From Actinorhabdospora filicis (GTDB lineage Bacteria > Actinomycetota > Actinomycetes > Mycobacteriales > Micromonosporaceae), in assembly GCF_030269765.1 (NCBI RefSeq), contig NZ_BSTX01000003.1, positions 925,959 through 989,958 on the forward strand: a DNA stretch of 64,000 nucleotides. Reading direction: 5' to 3'. The translations under genes and the position numbers were made by a program. The first letter of the stretch is position 1, and each line of letters opens with the position of its first letter. Below, in pieces: positions 33,658 to 41,401 of this stretch. The notes under the pieces are model-generated. The model made no database searches, had not been told where the DNA came from, and saw only the letters and a program-made list of their open reading frames with translations.

Positions 33658-33715
33658 AGCATCCTATAGATCCACGTTCGCGTGGTCGATGGAGAGTGAA
33701 CACGAAACGAAGAAG

Positions 33716-34858
33716 TTACCCTACGGTCCGTCCGCTCAGAGCGGTGTGCAGCGCCGCCATCACCGTCTCGGCGCGATGGTCGGGGGCGTCGCGCAGCGCG
33801 GCGGTGGTGTAGGAGAACCCGGTGCGCAGGGACGGCCAGGCCGCGTGCCGCGTCCCGGCCCATCCGGCGTGCCCGAAGGCGTCGGCGGCCGGGCCGAAGT
33901 TGGCGGTCAGCTCGAAACCGGCGCCGTAGACCATCGGTGTGCCCCACATCGGCTCGGTGCCCGCGCGCACCTCCCGGCGGGCGGCGTCCACGGTGGACTC
34001 GGCCAGCACCCGTACGCCGTCGATCTCCCCGCCCCGGGCCAGCGCGCCGTAGAAGCGCGCGATCGAGCGGGCCGTCCCGATCGCGCCGATCGAGCCGAAA
34101 CCGGCCTCCCGGAAGGGACGCGAGTTCCAGATGCCCGGCCCGGCCGAGCCGGTGACCGGATTGCCGACCAGCGCGCGCAGCGGGTCCGGCTCGCTCGCGG
34201 CATCGACGTCGGCGATCAGGGAGGCGTCCTCGGCGCGCAGGTCGGCGATGCGCTCGTCGGGAACCTCCGGCGGGACGCCGATCCACAGGTCGAGCCCGAG
34301 CGGGGCGGCGAACTCCGCGGCGAAGATCTCCCGCAGCGAGCGCCCGTCGGTCCGCCGCGCCAGGCCGTCCAGCGGGAAGCCCCAGTTGACCGAGCTGTAC
34401 ATGTACTCCGCGCGCGGATCCCAGGCCGGGGCCTGCTCCTCGGCGAGCCGGTCGGCGGCCGCGGGGTCGTAGAGCGCGGTGACGTCCTGGGTCGGCAGGT
34501 GCGGCAGCCGGGCCTGGTGGGTGAGGAGCTGGAGGGCGGTGACGTCCTCCTTGCCCTCGCGCCCGAACTCCGGCCAGTACCGGGCCACCGGGGCGTTCAG
34601 GTCGATGGTGCCGCGTTCCTGGAGTAGCGCCAGCACCGCCGCGACCAGGCCCTTGGTCCCGGAGAAGACCAGGGAGACGGTGTCGGAGCGCCAGGCGCGC
34701 CCGGCCCCGGCGTCCCCGCCCCACAGGTCGGCGACGAGCTCGCCGTCGGCGTAGGCGGCGAAGGCGCCGCCGGTCTCGCCGTGCTCGTCGAAGCCGTGCT
34801 GGAAGGCCTCGGCGACCTTCTCGAAGCCGGGCAGGGTGAAGCCGTCGATCGTGGTCAT
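33716..34858 (-). CDS. Serine hydrolase of the beta-lactamase (class C)/esterase family
   Basis: The 380-residue protein has the SxxK motif FSGTKG with Ser66 and Lys69 and a Tyr-containing second motif, MYSSVNWG with Tyr154, as in EstB-type esterases and class C-like hydrolases. The last motif region is FGHAGWAGTRHAAWP (His-Ala-Gly type, HxG). No signal peptide is seen, so it is probably a cytoplasmic esterase or peptidase rather than a secreted beta-lactamase. Its ATG overlaps the stop of the upstream TetR gene (ATGA), so the two form an operon under TetR control. Confidence 0.85.
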   Translation of the reverse strand: MTTIDGFTLPGFEKVAEAFQHGFDEHGETGGAFAAYADGELVADLWGGDAGAGRAWRSDTVSLVFSGTKGLVAAVLALLQERGTIDLNAPVARYWPEFGREGKEDVTALQLLTHQARLPHLPTQDVTALYDPAAADRLAEEQAPAWDPRAEYMYSSVNWGFPLDGLARRTDGRSLREIFAAEFAAPLGLDLWIGVPPEVPDERIADLRAEDASLIADVDAASEPDPLRALVGNPVTGSAGPGIWNSRPFREAGFGSIGAIGTARSIARFYGALARGGEIDGVRVLAESTVDAARREVRAGTEPMWGTPMVYGAGFELTANFGPAADAFGHAGWAGTRHAAWPSLRTGFSYTTAALRDAPDHRAETVMAALHTALSGRTVG

Positions 34859-35445
34859 GTTCCGCTGCTTTCGGTGGAGGCCCGCAGGAGGGCGAGCGCG
34901 GCGTCTTTCGCGCTGAGGCCCGTGGCGCGGGGGTCGGGGTCGTGCCGGGCGACGGCGATGGCGCCCTCGATGAGGATGAGGAGCTGCCGCGCCAGTCCCG
35001 TGGGGTCGGCCGCGCCGGCGTCGCGGGCGATGCCGGTGAGCAGCCGGTGGTAGCGGCCGAGGTGGGTGGTGGCGAGGGGACCGGCGATGTCTGAGCGCTC
35101 GGTGGCGGCGTTGAGGATGGCGCAGCCGAGGTAATCCGGCTCGGCGAGCCAGTCGACGAGGTCGGCGAAGATCGCCGCGAGCCGCGCGGCCGGGTCGGCG
35201 CCCGCCTCGGCGGCGGCGGTGAGTTTGCCGATCACGCGGTCGGAGCGGCTGACGACGACCGCCTGGATGAGGCCGTCCTTGGAGCCGAAGTGCCGGTAGA
35301 CGGTCTCCTTGGACGCGCCGACGGCCGCGCAGAGCTCCTTGACGGGCAGGCCGAGGCCGCCGCGGTAGAAGAGGTCCTCGGCGGCGGCCAGGATGGTGGC
35401 GCGGGTGCGCGCGGGGTCGAGTGATTCGCCTGCTGCGACGGGCAT
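34855..35445 (-). CDS. TetR-family transcriptional regulator
   Basis: The 196-residue protein begins with a TetR helix-turn-helix: ARTRATILAAAEDLFYRGGLGLPVKELCAAVGASKETVYRHFGSKDGLIQAVV. The C-terminal region (DYLGCAILNAATERSD, LARQLLILIEGAIAVARHD) matches the TetR_C_33/LmrA-like ligand domain. I chose ATG 35445 over the longer frame to 35514 because the HTH lies close behind it and the palindrome ACCCATGGGT falls just upstream. It is the first gene of a two-gene operon with the serine hydrolase and probably represses it. Confidence 0.85.
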   Translation of the reverse strand: MPVAAGESLDPARTRATILAAAEDLFYRGGLGLPVKELCAAVGASKETVYRHFGSKDGLIQAVVVSRSDRVIGKLTAAAEAGADPAARLAAIFADLVDWLAEPDYLGCAILNAATERSDIAGPLATTHLGRYHRLLTGIARDAGAADPTGLARQLLILIEGAIAVARHDPDPRATGLSAKDAALALLRASTESSGT

Positions 35446-35456
35446 GGCGAGATGGT

Positions 35457-35466
35457 ACCCATGGGT
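35457..35466. promoter_or_regulatory. Possible TetR operator palindrome
   Basis: ACCCATGGGT is a perfect 10-bp palindrome 12 bases upstream of the tetR start codon. It is short, so chance is possible. Confidence 0.4.
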
Positions 35467-35510
35467 TCGATCTCGGGTCATGACGATGTGGCGCGGGTCA
35501 CGATCACCGC

Positions 35511-35732
35511 TCACTCGTCGACGGCGAAGAGCTCCAGGTGGCCGCAGTCTCCGCAGCGGAAGGCCTCGACGGCCAGTTTCGGGCGGCCGAACATCTTGGC
35601 GCCGCCCAGGACGCCGCGCTCCAGGCGACCGGCGATCCAGCGGGTGAAGCCGCGTCCGCCCATGTCACCGAGAAAGCCCGGAGTGAGGTCGGCGGATCGG
35701 CAGTGGGTGCAGTGCGTCGGCGCGGCGGGCAT
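35511..35732 (-). CDS. Small zinc-ribbon protein
   Basis: The 73-residue protein has two CxxC pairs, CTHC (8-11) and CGDC (60-63), separated by about 50 residues containing GGRGFTRWIAGRLERGVLGGAKMFG. This is the layout of short zinc-ribbon proteins that often carry a membrane-adjacent or nucleic-acid binding role; function is unknown. It lies downstream of a strong terminator that ends the previous (upstream) gene, so it needs its own promoter in the 12-base gap or read-through. Confidence 0.65.
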   Translation of the reverse strand: MPAAPTHCTHCRSADLTPGFLGDMGGRGFTRWIAGRLERGVLGGAKMFGRPKLAVEAFRCGDCGHLELFAVDE

Positions 35733-35744
35733 GACCGCAGGGTA

Positions 35745-35770
35745 GGGGCGGCCCGCAAGCGGGCCGCCCC
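35745..35770 (-). terminator. Perfect 12-bp stem terminator of the wall-anchored protein gene
   Basis: GGGGCGGCCCGC (35745-35756) and GCGGGCCGCCCC (35759-35770) form a 12-bp perfect stem with an AA loop, 7 bases after the stop of the gene ending at 35778. Confidence 0.85.
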
Positions 35771-35777
35771 TTTCGGC

Positions 35778-37022
35778 TCAGCTCCGCCGGGCCCGGCGGG
35801 CCAGCAGGACGAGCGCGCCGCCCGCGGCGAGCAGGGCCGCGCCGATGGCGGCCGGGACGCCCAGGGCCGCGCCGGTCGTGGCGAGGTCCTCGCGGGAGCC
35901 CGAGGTGCTCGGGCTGGGCGAGGAGGCGGTCGGGGAGGGGCTGGACGTGGTCGGCGTCGGCTCCACCCCGGCCACCAGCGGCGTGACGACCGTGTTCGAG
36001 GTGGCGGTGCCGTCCTCGCCGATCAGGACGCTCACGTAGTGCGCGGTGGCGGTGTTCTCCAGCCTCCCCTTCGCGCCCTCGGTGACGGTGACGCGGAAGC
36101 CCAGCTCGGCGGCGTCGCCGCGCTCCAGCCGGTCCGGCCGCGCCACGACCGTGCCGTCGGCGAACTCGGCGGCGTCGCCGTCGGCCGCGTCGGTCAGCGG
36201 CACCCCGTCGAGGGTGATGCTGCCGGGGACGTAGGTCGCGCCCGCCGGGATCGCGTCGCGCACCACCGGGTTCCCGGCGGCCGAGCCGCCGTCGTTGCGG
36301 ACTCGCACGGTGTAGGCCAGCTCGTCCCCGGCGGCGAGGGGGCCGTCGGCGTCGGCGGACTTGGTGGCGATGACGCAGGCGGGGGTGCCGAAGGTGATGT
36401 CGTCGAGGAAGTTGCCCATGGAGTCGTTCCCGGACGCCGTGGAGACGGCCTTGAAGCCGAAGCGCGTGGTCGTCTGGCCCGCCGGGACGGTGTAGACGCC
36501 CGTCCAGGTGCCCCAGGCGGCGTCGGTGTCGACGATGTCGGGCGTGGCCGCGCCGGACGGCTTCTGGGGCGACTCCGCGCCGGGCGCGCCGATCAGGACG
36601 TGCATGGTGTCCTTGTCCACGCCGGGGGAGACGTCGCGCGCCCGGTGCCGGATGCGCCACAGCAGTTTCTGGCCGGGCGTGGTGGCCACGTCCTGGTACA
36701 GAGTGGACGGACGGGTCGCGTTCAGCTCGGCGAACTGCGCGCCGTCGGCCGCCGGGACCTCGTTGCCCCGGTTGGCGAAGCCGTTGCCCGGCCCCCAGAG
36801 TTCGACGCGCTTGTCGGAGGCGGTCGTCGACCAGCCCGGCACCTCGCCCTCGGCGAGGAAGCGCGGCCCCTTCCCGGCGGGGGCCTCGAAGGAGGAGTTG
36901 GCCAGGCCCACCGCCCCCGGCGGGCACGAGACGGGGTCTTGGACCGCGCCGGCGGCCACGGCGGGAACCGCCGCCAGACCGGCGCCGAGGATGGCGGCGA
37001 AGCCGCGAAGGACGATGCTCAC
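35778..37022 (-). CDS. Cell-wall-anchored protein with DUF11-like repeat and LAxTG sorting signal
   Basis: The 414-residue precursor has a signal peptide (SIVLRGFAAILGAGLAAVPAVAAGA), an extracellular beta-rich domain (LANSSFEAP to FLDDITFG) resembling carbohydrate-binding/jelly-roll modules, a DUF11-type domain (SADADGPLAAGDELAYTVRVRNDGG to NTATAHYVSV), a Ser/Pro/Thr-rich wall-spanning linker, and the sorting signal LATTG followed by a hydrophobic helix and RRARRS. LAxTG is the motif recognised by class E sortases of actinobacteria, so the protein is probably covalently attached to peptidoglycan. GTG start. A role in surface adhesion or hyphal development is inference. Confidence 0.82.
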   Translation of the reverse strand: MSIVLRGFAAILGAGLAAVPAVAAGAVQDPVSCPPGAVGLANSSFEAPAGKGPRFLAEGEVPGWSTTASDKRVELWGPGNGFANRGNEVPAADGAQFAELNATRPSTLYQDVATTPGQKLLWRIRHRARDVSPGVDKDTMHVLIGAPGAESPQKPSGAATPDIVDTDAAWGTWTGVYTVPAGQTTTRFGFKAVSTASGNDSMGNFLDDITFGTPACVIATKSADADGPLAAGDELAYTVRVRNDGGSAAGNPVVRDAIPAGATYVPGSITLDGVPLTDAADGDAAEFADGTVVARPDRLERGDAAELGFRVTVTEGAKGRLENTATAHYVSVLIGEDGTATSNTVVTPLVAGVEPTPTTSSPSPTASSPSPSTSGSREDLATTGAALGVPAAIGAALLAAGGALVLLARRARRS

Positions 37023-37126
37023 GCGCGGCGACGCTATGTTACCGATGGGTAATGCGCCCAGGTTCTGTGCGTGGTCTCACGGGGACGAAGCGGACCATTG
37101 CGAAGCTCGGGCCGAGACGGCGAGGC

Positions 37127-38164
37127 TCACGCCGAGGGCGCCACCTTCGCCAGCCATGTCGCCGCCTCGGCCCGCGGCAGGACCCGGTCCAGGCGCAGGA
37201 CGCCGCGCATCTGCGGGTAGCGGCGGTTGTTGCTCCACGACCGCCCGTAGGCGGGCGGGTCCAGCACCACCACGCGGCGGCCCTCGAAGAACGGGATGTC
37301 GGCGGGCACGCCCTCGTTCCAGATCCACTTGCCGTAGGCGTCCACCGGGTTGAACCGGCCCTCGGCGCTCCCGCCGAAGGTCTCCTCCGGCCCGTCGGAG
37401 GCGGCGGCGATCCAGCGCGGGTCGACGTTCAGGTCGCCCAGCAGCCCCTCGGCCTCCGGTCCCGACAGCGCACCGGCCAGCAGCGTGTGCAGCTGGAAGT
37501 TGTCGCCGAGGCCCCCGATGGTGACCTCGTAGCCGCGGCCGGACGGCCGGTGCAGCACCAGCAGCGGCTCGTCGTCCAGCACGGCCAGCAGCCCGGCGAT
37601 CCACTCCAGGTCCGGCCACTCCTCGGCGAGATCGGCGCAGGCCTCGGCGAGCTCGCGCGGGAACGCCCGCCGCGCTTCGGCGTCCAGTTGCAGCAGCGAC
37701 AGCGCCGGCATCTGCCACATGCCCAGCGCGTACCAGCCCTCGCCGCCGGAGGCCGCCGCCTCCGCGCCCAACTCGGGCGCGATGGCCGCCTCCAGGTCGG
37801 CGTACTCCTCCATCGGCGACTGCGGACCGGGCAGCGGCACCGGGCGCCCGGCCCGGTCCCAGGCCGCGCGGACCCGCCGCGCCCGCGACAGCGCCTCCCC
37901 GAAGCCCTCGGCGATCGCCCCCGCCACCGGTGCCGCCGGGACCCCGTGTTCCACGAACGCCCCGCACAGGATCGCCAGCTGCGCGCCCATCCCGATCGGC
38001 AGCCGCCGCAGGACTCCGGCGCACACCGGAAGGACCGCCGCCATCTCGCGCGGCGAGGCCTCCCGCGCCGACTGCCAGAGCGCGCCGAGGGCGGCGTCGT
38101 AGGCGTCGGTGTCGCGGTCGGTGACGGCGCGGTCGAGGGCGGTGGCGGCGGCTTCGAGACTCAT
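37127..38164 (-). CDS. Hypothetical 345-residue protein
   Basis: I do not recognise the family. The product starts SLEAAATALDRAVTDRDTDAYDAALGALW, is largely helical through residue 170 (PREMAAVLPVCAGVLRRLPIGMGAQLAILCG), and ends with a mixed region containing RSWSNNRRYPQMRGVLRLDRVLPRAEAATWLAKVAP. There is no signal peptide or transmembrane helix. ATG 38164 is chosen because upstream codons run through the chitinase promoter; no strong ribosome site is seen. Composition matches the neighbours, and the third-position GC bias supports it being coding. Confidence 0.6.
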   Translation of the reverse strand: MSLEAAATALDRAVTDRDTDAYDAALGALWQSAREASPREMAAVLPVCAGVLRRLPIGMGAQLAILCGAFVEHGVPAAPVAGAIAEGFGEALSRARRVRAAWDRAGRPVPLPGPQSPMEEYADLEAAIAPELGAEAAASGGEGWYALGMWQMPALSLLQLDAEARRAFPRELAEACADLAEEWPDLEWIAGLLAVLDDEPLLVLHRPSGRGYEVTIGGLGDNFQLHTLLAGALSGPEAEGLLGDLNVDPRWIAAASDGPEETFGGSAEGRFNPVDAYGKWIWNEGVPADIPFFEGRRVVVLDPPAYGRSWSNNRRYPQMRGVLRLDRVLPRAEAATWLAKVAPSA

Positions 38165-38239
38165 CCGGGGATCGTATTCAGTGAGATCCAGTCGCCCCGG
38201 CGGCCGCGAAACGCATTCAGTGACAGCGCCACCCGAAAC

Positions 38240-38255
38240 TGTTAGAGTCCTAACA
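38240..38255 (+). promoter_or_regulatory. Inverted repeat in the chitinase promoter
   Basis: TGTTAG-AGTC-CTAACA is a 6-bp-arm inverted repeat 37 bases before the chitinase ATG, followed by a further TTAGGAAGGTTCC. This AT-rich block stands out and is likely a regulatory site or part of the promoter. Confidence 0.5.
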
Positions 38256-38291
38256 ATTAGGAAGGTTCCGGATAGGCATCTGGGAGAAGCC

Positions 38292-40070
38292 ATGAACCAC
38301 CGCCGCCCCCTCGGCGTCTTAGCCGCACTCCTCTTGCTCACCCTCTCCACGCTCGTCGCGCCCGGCACCGCGACGGCCGCCGAACTGCTGACCAACCCCG
38401 GCTTCGAGGCCGGGAACCTCACCGGCTGGACCTGCTCCGGCGGCAGCGTCGTCACGACCCCCGTGCGCACCGGCTCCTACGCGCTGACCGCCGCCGCGAG
38501 CGCCTCCGACCAGGCCACGTGCGGGCAGACCGTCGCCGTCCGGCCGAACACCGCCTACACCCTCACCGGCTGGGTGCGCGGCAACTACGTCTACCTCGGC
38601 GTCACCGGCGGCGCCTCGACGTGGACGCCCTCGGCCCCGGCCTACACCAAGCTCACCGTCGCCTTCACCACCGGCGCGACGCAGACCAGCGCCGAGGTCT
38701 ACCTGCACGGCTGGTACGGGCAGGGCACCTACTACGCCGACGACGTGAGCCTGGACGGACCCGGCGGCCAGCCGCAACCCGGCGTCCCCGGCACGCCCGG
38801 GACGCCGTCGATCGGCGCGGTCACCGGCTCCTCGGTCGCGCTGTCGTGGACGGCCGCCACCGGGACCGTCACCGGCTACCGCGTCTACGAGGGATCGGCG
38901 GTGGTCGCCACGACGTCCGCCGTCTCGGCCACGATCGGCAACCTCGCCGCCTGCTCGACGCACACCTACGCCGTGGCCGCCTACAACACGGTGGGGGAGT
39001 CGCCGAAGTCCGCCGCCGCGACCGCGACCACGGCCGGCTGCACCGACACCGGCCTGCCGAAACACGCGCTCATCGGCTACCTGCACGCCAGCTTCGCCAA
39101 CGGCTCCGGCTACGTGCGCATGGCCGACGTCCCCGACGCCTGGGACATCATCCAGCTGGCCTTCGGCGAACCCACCTCGGTCACCTCCGGCGACATCCGC
39201 TTCAACCGCTGCCCGGTGAGCGAATGCCCCTCGGTGGAGAGCGAGGCCGACTTCATCGCCGCGATCCGCGCCAAGCAGGCCAAGGGCAAGAAGGTCCTGA
39301 TCTCCATCGGCGGCCAGAACGGCCAGGTCCAGCTCACCACGACCGCCGCCCGCGACGCCTTCGTCACCTCGGTGAGCGCCATCATCGACCGCTACGGACT
39401 CGACGGGCTCGACATCGACTTCGAGGGCCACTCGCTGTACCTGAACTCCGGCGACACCGACTTCCGCAACCCCACCACCCCCGTCGTGGTGAACCTGATC
39501 GCCGCCCTGCGGACACTCAAGGCCCGCTACGGCGCGAAGTTCGTGCTCACCATGGCCCCGGAGACCTTCTTCGTGCAGGTCGGATACCAGTTCTACGGCG
39601 GATCCGGCGGCTCCGACAACCGGACCGGCTCCTACCTGCCGGTCATCCACGCCGTCCGCGACTTCCTGACCGTCCTGCACGTCCAGGACTACAACTCCGG
39701 CCCCGTCATGGGCCTGGACGGGCAGTGGCACACCATGGGCGGCGCCGACTTCCACATCGCCATGACCGACATGGTCAAGGCCGGGTTCCCCGTGGCCAAT
39801 ACCGGGCAGACCTTCCCCGGCCTGCGGCCCGAGCAGATCGCCATCGGCCTGCCCGCCGCCGTCAGCGCCGGCAACGGGTACACGTCCCCCGCCGTCGTCC
39901 ATCAGGCCGTGGACTGCCTGGCCAAGGGCACCGGCTGCGGCGGCTACACCCTGCGCGGCGGGCCCTCACCCGGCCTGCGCGGGCTGATGACCTGGTCGGT
40001 CAACTGGGACCGCTACTACGGCTGGGAGTTCATGAACTCCCACGAGCCCTACCTCAACGGGCTGCCGTAG
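38292..40070 (+). CDS. Secreted GH18 chitinase with carbohydrate-binding and fibronectin type III domains
   Basis: The 592-residue precursor has a signal peptide cut near ATAAE, a carbohydrate-binding module (about 34-160, LLTNPGFEAGNLTGWTCSGG), one fibronectin III domain (about 172-253, VPGTPGTPSIGAVTGSSVALSW) and a GH18 catalytic barrel (about 262-592) with KVLISIGGQNG and the active-site motif DGLDIDFEG, in which the last Glu is the acid. It would hydrolyse chitin outside the cell. Codon 10 is a TTA leucine, rare in this DNA, suggesting bldA-type developmental control. GGGAGAAG precedes the ATG. Confidence 0.93.
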   Translation: MNHRRPLGVLAALLLLTLSTLVAPGTATAAELLTNPGFEAGNLTGWTCSGGSVVTTPVRTGSYALTAAASASDQATCGQTVAVRPNTAYTLTGWVRGNYVYLGVTGGASTWTPSAPAYTKLTVAFTTGATQTSAEVYLHGWYGQGTYYADDVSLDGPGGQPQPGVPGTPGTPSIGAVTGSSVALSWTAATGTVTGYRVYEGSAVVATTSAVSATIGNLAACSTHTYAVAAYNTVGESPKSAAATATTAGCTDTGLPKHALIGYLHASFANGSGYVRMADVPDAWDIIQLAFGEPTSVTSGDIRFNRCPVSECPSVESEADFIAAIRAKQAKGKKVLISIGGQNGQVQLTTTAARDAFVTSVSAIIDRYGLDGLDIDFEGHSLYLNSGDTDFRNPTTPVVVNLIAALRTLKARYGAKFVLTMAPETFFVQVGYQFYGGSGGSDNRTGSYLPVIHAVRDFLTVLHVQDYNSGPVMGLDGQWHTMGGADFHIAMTDMVKAGFPVANTGQTFPGLRPEQIAIGLPAAVSAGNGYTSPAVVHQAVDCLAKGTGCGGYTLRGGPSPGLRGLMTWSVNWDRYYGWEFMNSHEPYLNGLP

Positions 40071-40081
40071 TCCACGGGCTC

Positions 40082-40114
40082 GGGGAGGCCGGTTCTGGCG
40101 GGACCGGCCTTCCC
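40082..40114 (+). terminator. Terminator hairpin after the chitinase gene
   Basis: GGGAGGCCGGT and ACCGGCCTTCCC pair over 11 bases with one bulged T and a 9-base loop, 12 bases after the chitinase stop. Confidence 0.7.
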
Positions 40115-40172
40115 GGGGCACCCCCCACGGCAAACCCGCCCGAAAGCCCGCCCGCTCGTCCACACTGTCCCC

Positions 40173-40598
40173 ATGAGCGATCCCTGGCCGCCCGGCGACC
40201 GCGTCAAGACCTACACCGCACCCGGCACGGCCGTGCGCTTCGACGCGCGCCGCTGCGCGCACGCCGAGGAATGCGTCAAAGGCCTCCCCGAGGTCTTCGA
40301 CCCCGCCCGGCGCCCCTGGATCGACCCGTCCCTCGCCGACCCCGACGCCATCGCCGAGGTCGTCGCCCGCTGCCCCAGCGGCGCCCTGCACGCCGCCGTC
40401 GACGGCGTGTGGGCGAAAGAGGGCGGCCCCACCGCGATCACCGCGCTCGCCGACGGCCCGCTCGAAGTGCGCGGCGACTTCGAAGTGGACGGCCGCCGCG
40501 AGGTCCGCGCGCTGCTGTGCCGCTGCGGGGACAGCGCCAACAAGCCGTGGTGCGACGGGACGCACGTGCGCAAGGGGTGGCGCGCCCGGTCCGGCTGA
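40173..40598 (+). CDS. Fused (4Fe-4S) mono-cluster and CDGSH iron-sulfur protein
   Basis: The 141-residue protein combines an N-terminal ferredoxin-like Fer4_19 unit (about 15-75: RFDARRCAHAEECVKGLPEVFDPARRPWI, then VARCPSGAL) with a C-terminal CDGSH unit (about 95-137: CRCGDSANKPWCDGTH), which binds a [2Fe-2S] cluster through three Cys and one His. The first unit has only three clear Cys. These domains occur together in small redox or iron-handling proteins; partners are unknown. It stands alone, after a terminator, and is probably cytoplasmic. Confidence 0.85.
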   Translation: MSDPWPPGDRVKTYTAPGTAVRFDARRCAHAEECVKGLPEVFDPARRPWIDPSLADPDAIAEVVARCPSGALHAAVDGVWAKEGGPTAITALADGPLEVRGDFEVDGRREVRALLCRCGDSANKPWCDGTHVRKGWRARSG

Positions 40599-40665
40599 CC
40601 GGCACGATGATCACGGTGATGGTCCGGCGATCTCATGGCCGTGGCGTGCGCCCTACCATTGGGAC

Positions 40666-40902
40666 ATGTCCGACGAATGGACCCCGTACCCGGGTCACGA
40701 TCCCGCGCACCCGCCACCCGGGGCCACGCCCGGCAGCTGCCTGGCCTGCCAGGGCACCGGACGCACCTGGCGCGAGTACATGGCCCTCGGGCCGCTGGCC
40801 GCGCTGGACCTCGACCCCGGCGAGGTCGGCACGGTCCCGGTGCTGGGCCCGTGCCGGTTCTGCCGCGGCCACGGCTGGACCTGGCACACCAAGCTGCGCT
40901 AG
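40666..40902 (+). CDS. Small DnaJ-type zinc-finger protein
   Basis: The 78-residue protein contains two CxxCxGxG-like motifs, CLACQGTGRTW (25-35) and CRFCRGHGWTW (63-73), each followed by an aromatic. Together they could form one zinc ribbon like those of DnaJ or Zn-ribbon chaperones. The N-terminus is Pro/His/Asp-rich. No other domain. Function unknown; it ends 4 bases before the convergent GNAT gene stop. Confidence 0.72.
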   Translation: MSDEWTPYPGHDPAHPPPGATPGSCLACQGTGRTWREYMALGPLAALDLDPGEVGTVPVLGPCRFCRGHGWTWHTKLR

Positions 40903-40905
40903 GGC

Positions 40906-41355
40906 CTAGGGCAGCCACTCCATCCGCACGTCCGGCTCCTTCTCCTGGTTCTCCGCGCCGTCGGTGCGCTCCACCTCCACGAACCCGTGCCGCGCGTAGA
41001 ACCGCAGCGCGGGCCCGTTCACCTGGAACGCCCACAGCTGGAGCCCCTCGGGCCGCCGCTCCTTGGCGAGGGCGACGAAGCGGTCGCCGAGACCGCGTCC
41101 GCGCGCCTCCGGCAGCAGGTACAGCTGCGAGATCCAGCCGGAGTCCTCCGCGAGCACCATGAGCCCGATGAGCCCGCCGTCCCGCTCGGCGACCCAGGTC
41201 TCGCGGACGGGGACGACCACGCGCGCGATGTAGGCGATGATCTCCTCGTCGGTCTTGCCGCGCCGCACGGTGGGCAGGGCGGCGTCGAAGGAGCGGATGT
41301 AGACGGACGCCACGTCGGCGGCGTCGGCGGGCTGCGCCCGGCGTATCTCGATCAC
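40906..41355 (-). CDS. GNAT-family N-acetyltransferase
   Basis: The 149-residue single-domain protein starts IEIRRAQPADAADVASVYIRSF, has the acetyl-CoA pyrophosphate loop LYLLPEARGRGLGDRFV (motif A, R-x-x-G-x-G/L) and motif B ALRFYARHGFVEVERTD. Length is standard for GNAT. It would acetylate a small molecule or peptide amine in the cytoplasm; the acceptor cannot be inferred. Single-gene unit. Confidence 0.88.
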   Translation of the reverse strand: MIEIRRAQPADAADVASVYIRSFDAALPTVRRGKTDEEIIAYIARVVVPVRETWVAERDGGLIGLMVLAEDSGWISQLYLLPEARGRGLGDRFVALAKERRPEGLQLWAFQVNGPALRFYARHGFVEVERTDGAENQEKEPDVRMEWLP

Positions 41356-41401
41356 GCGCGCAGCCTCACACCGTCGGCGCCCGAGGGCAACCGCAAAAAA
41401 C

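Noticed and set aside
33612-34724. N-terminal extension of the secreted nuclease frame
   Set aside because: It is antisense-frame noise from the neighbouring serine hydrolase; the real signal peptide and GGAGAG site are at 33611.
37127-38470. Longer start for the 345-residue hypothetical protein
   Set aside because: The extra N-terminus would cover the chitinase promoter and start codon on the other strand; codon bias fades upstream of 38164.
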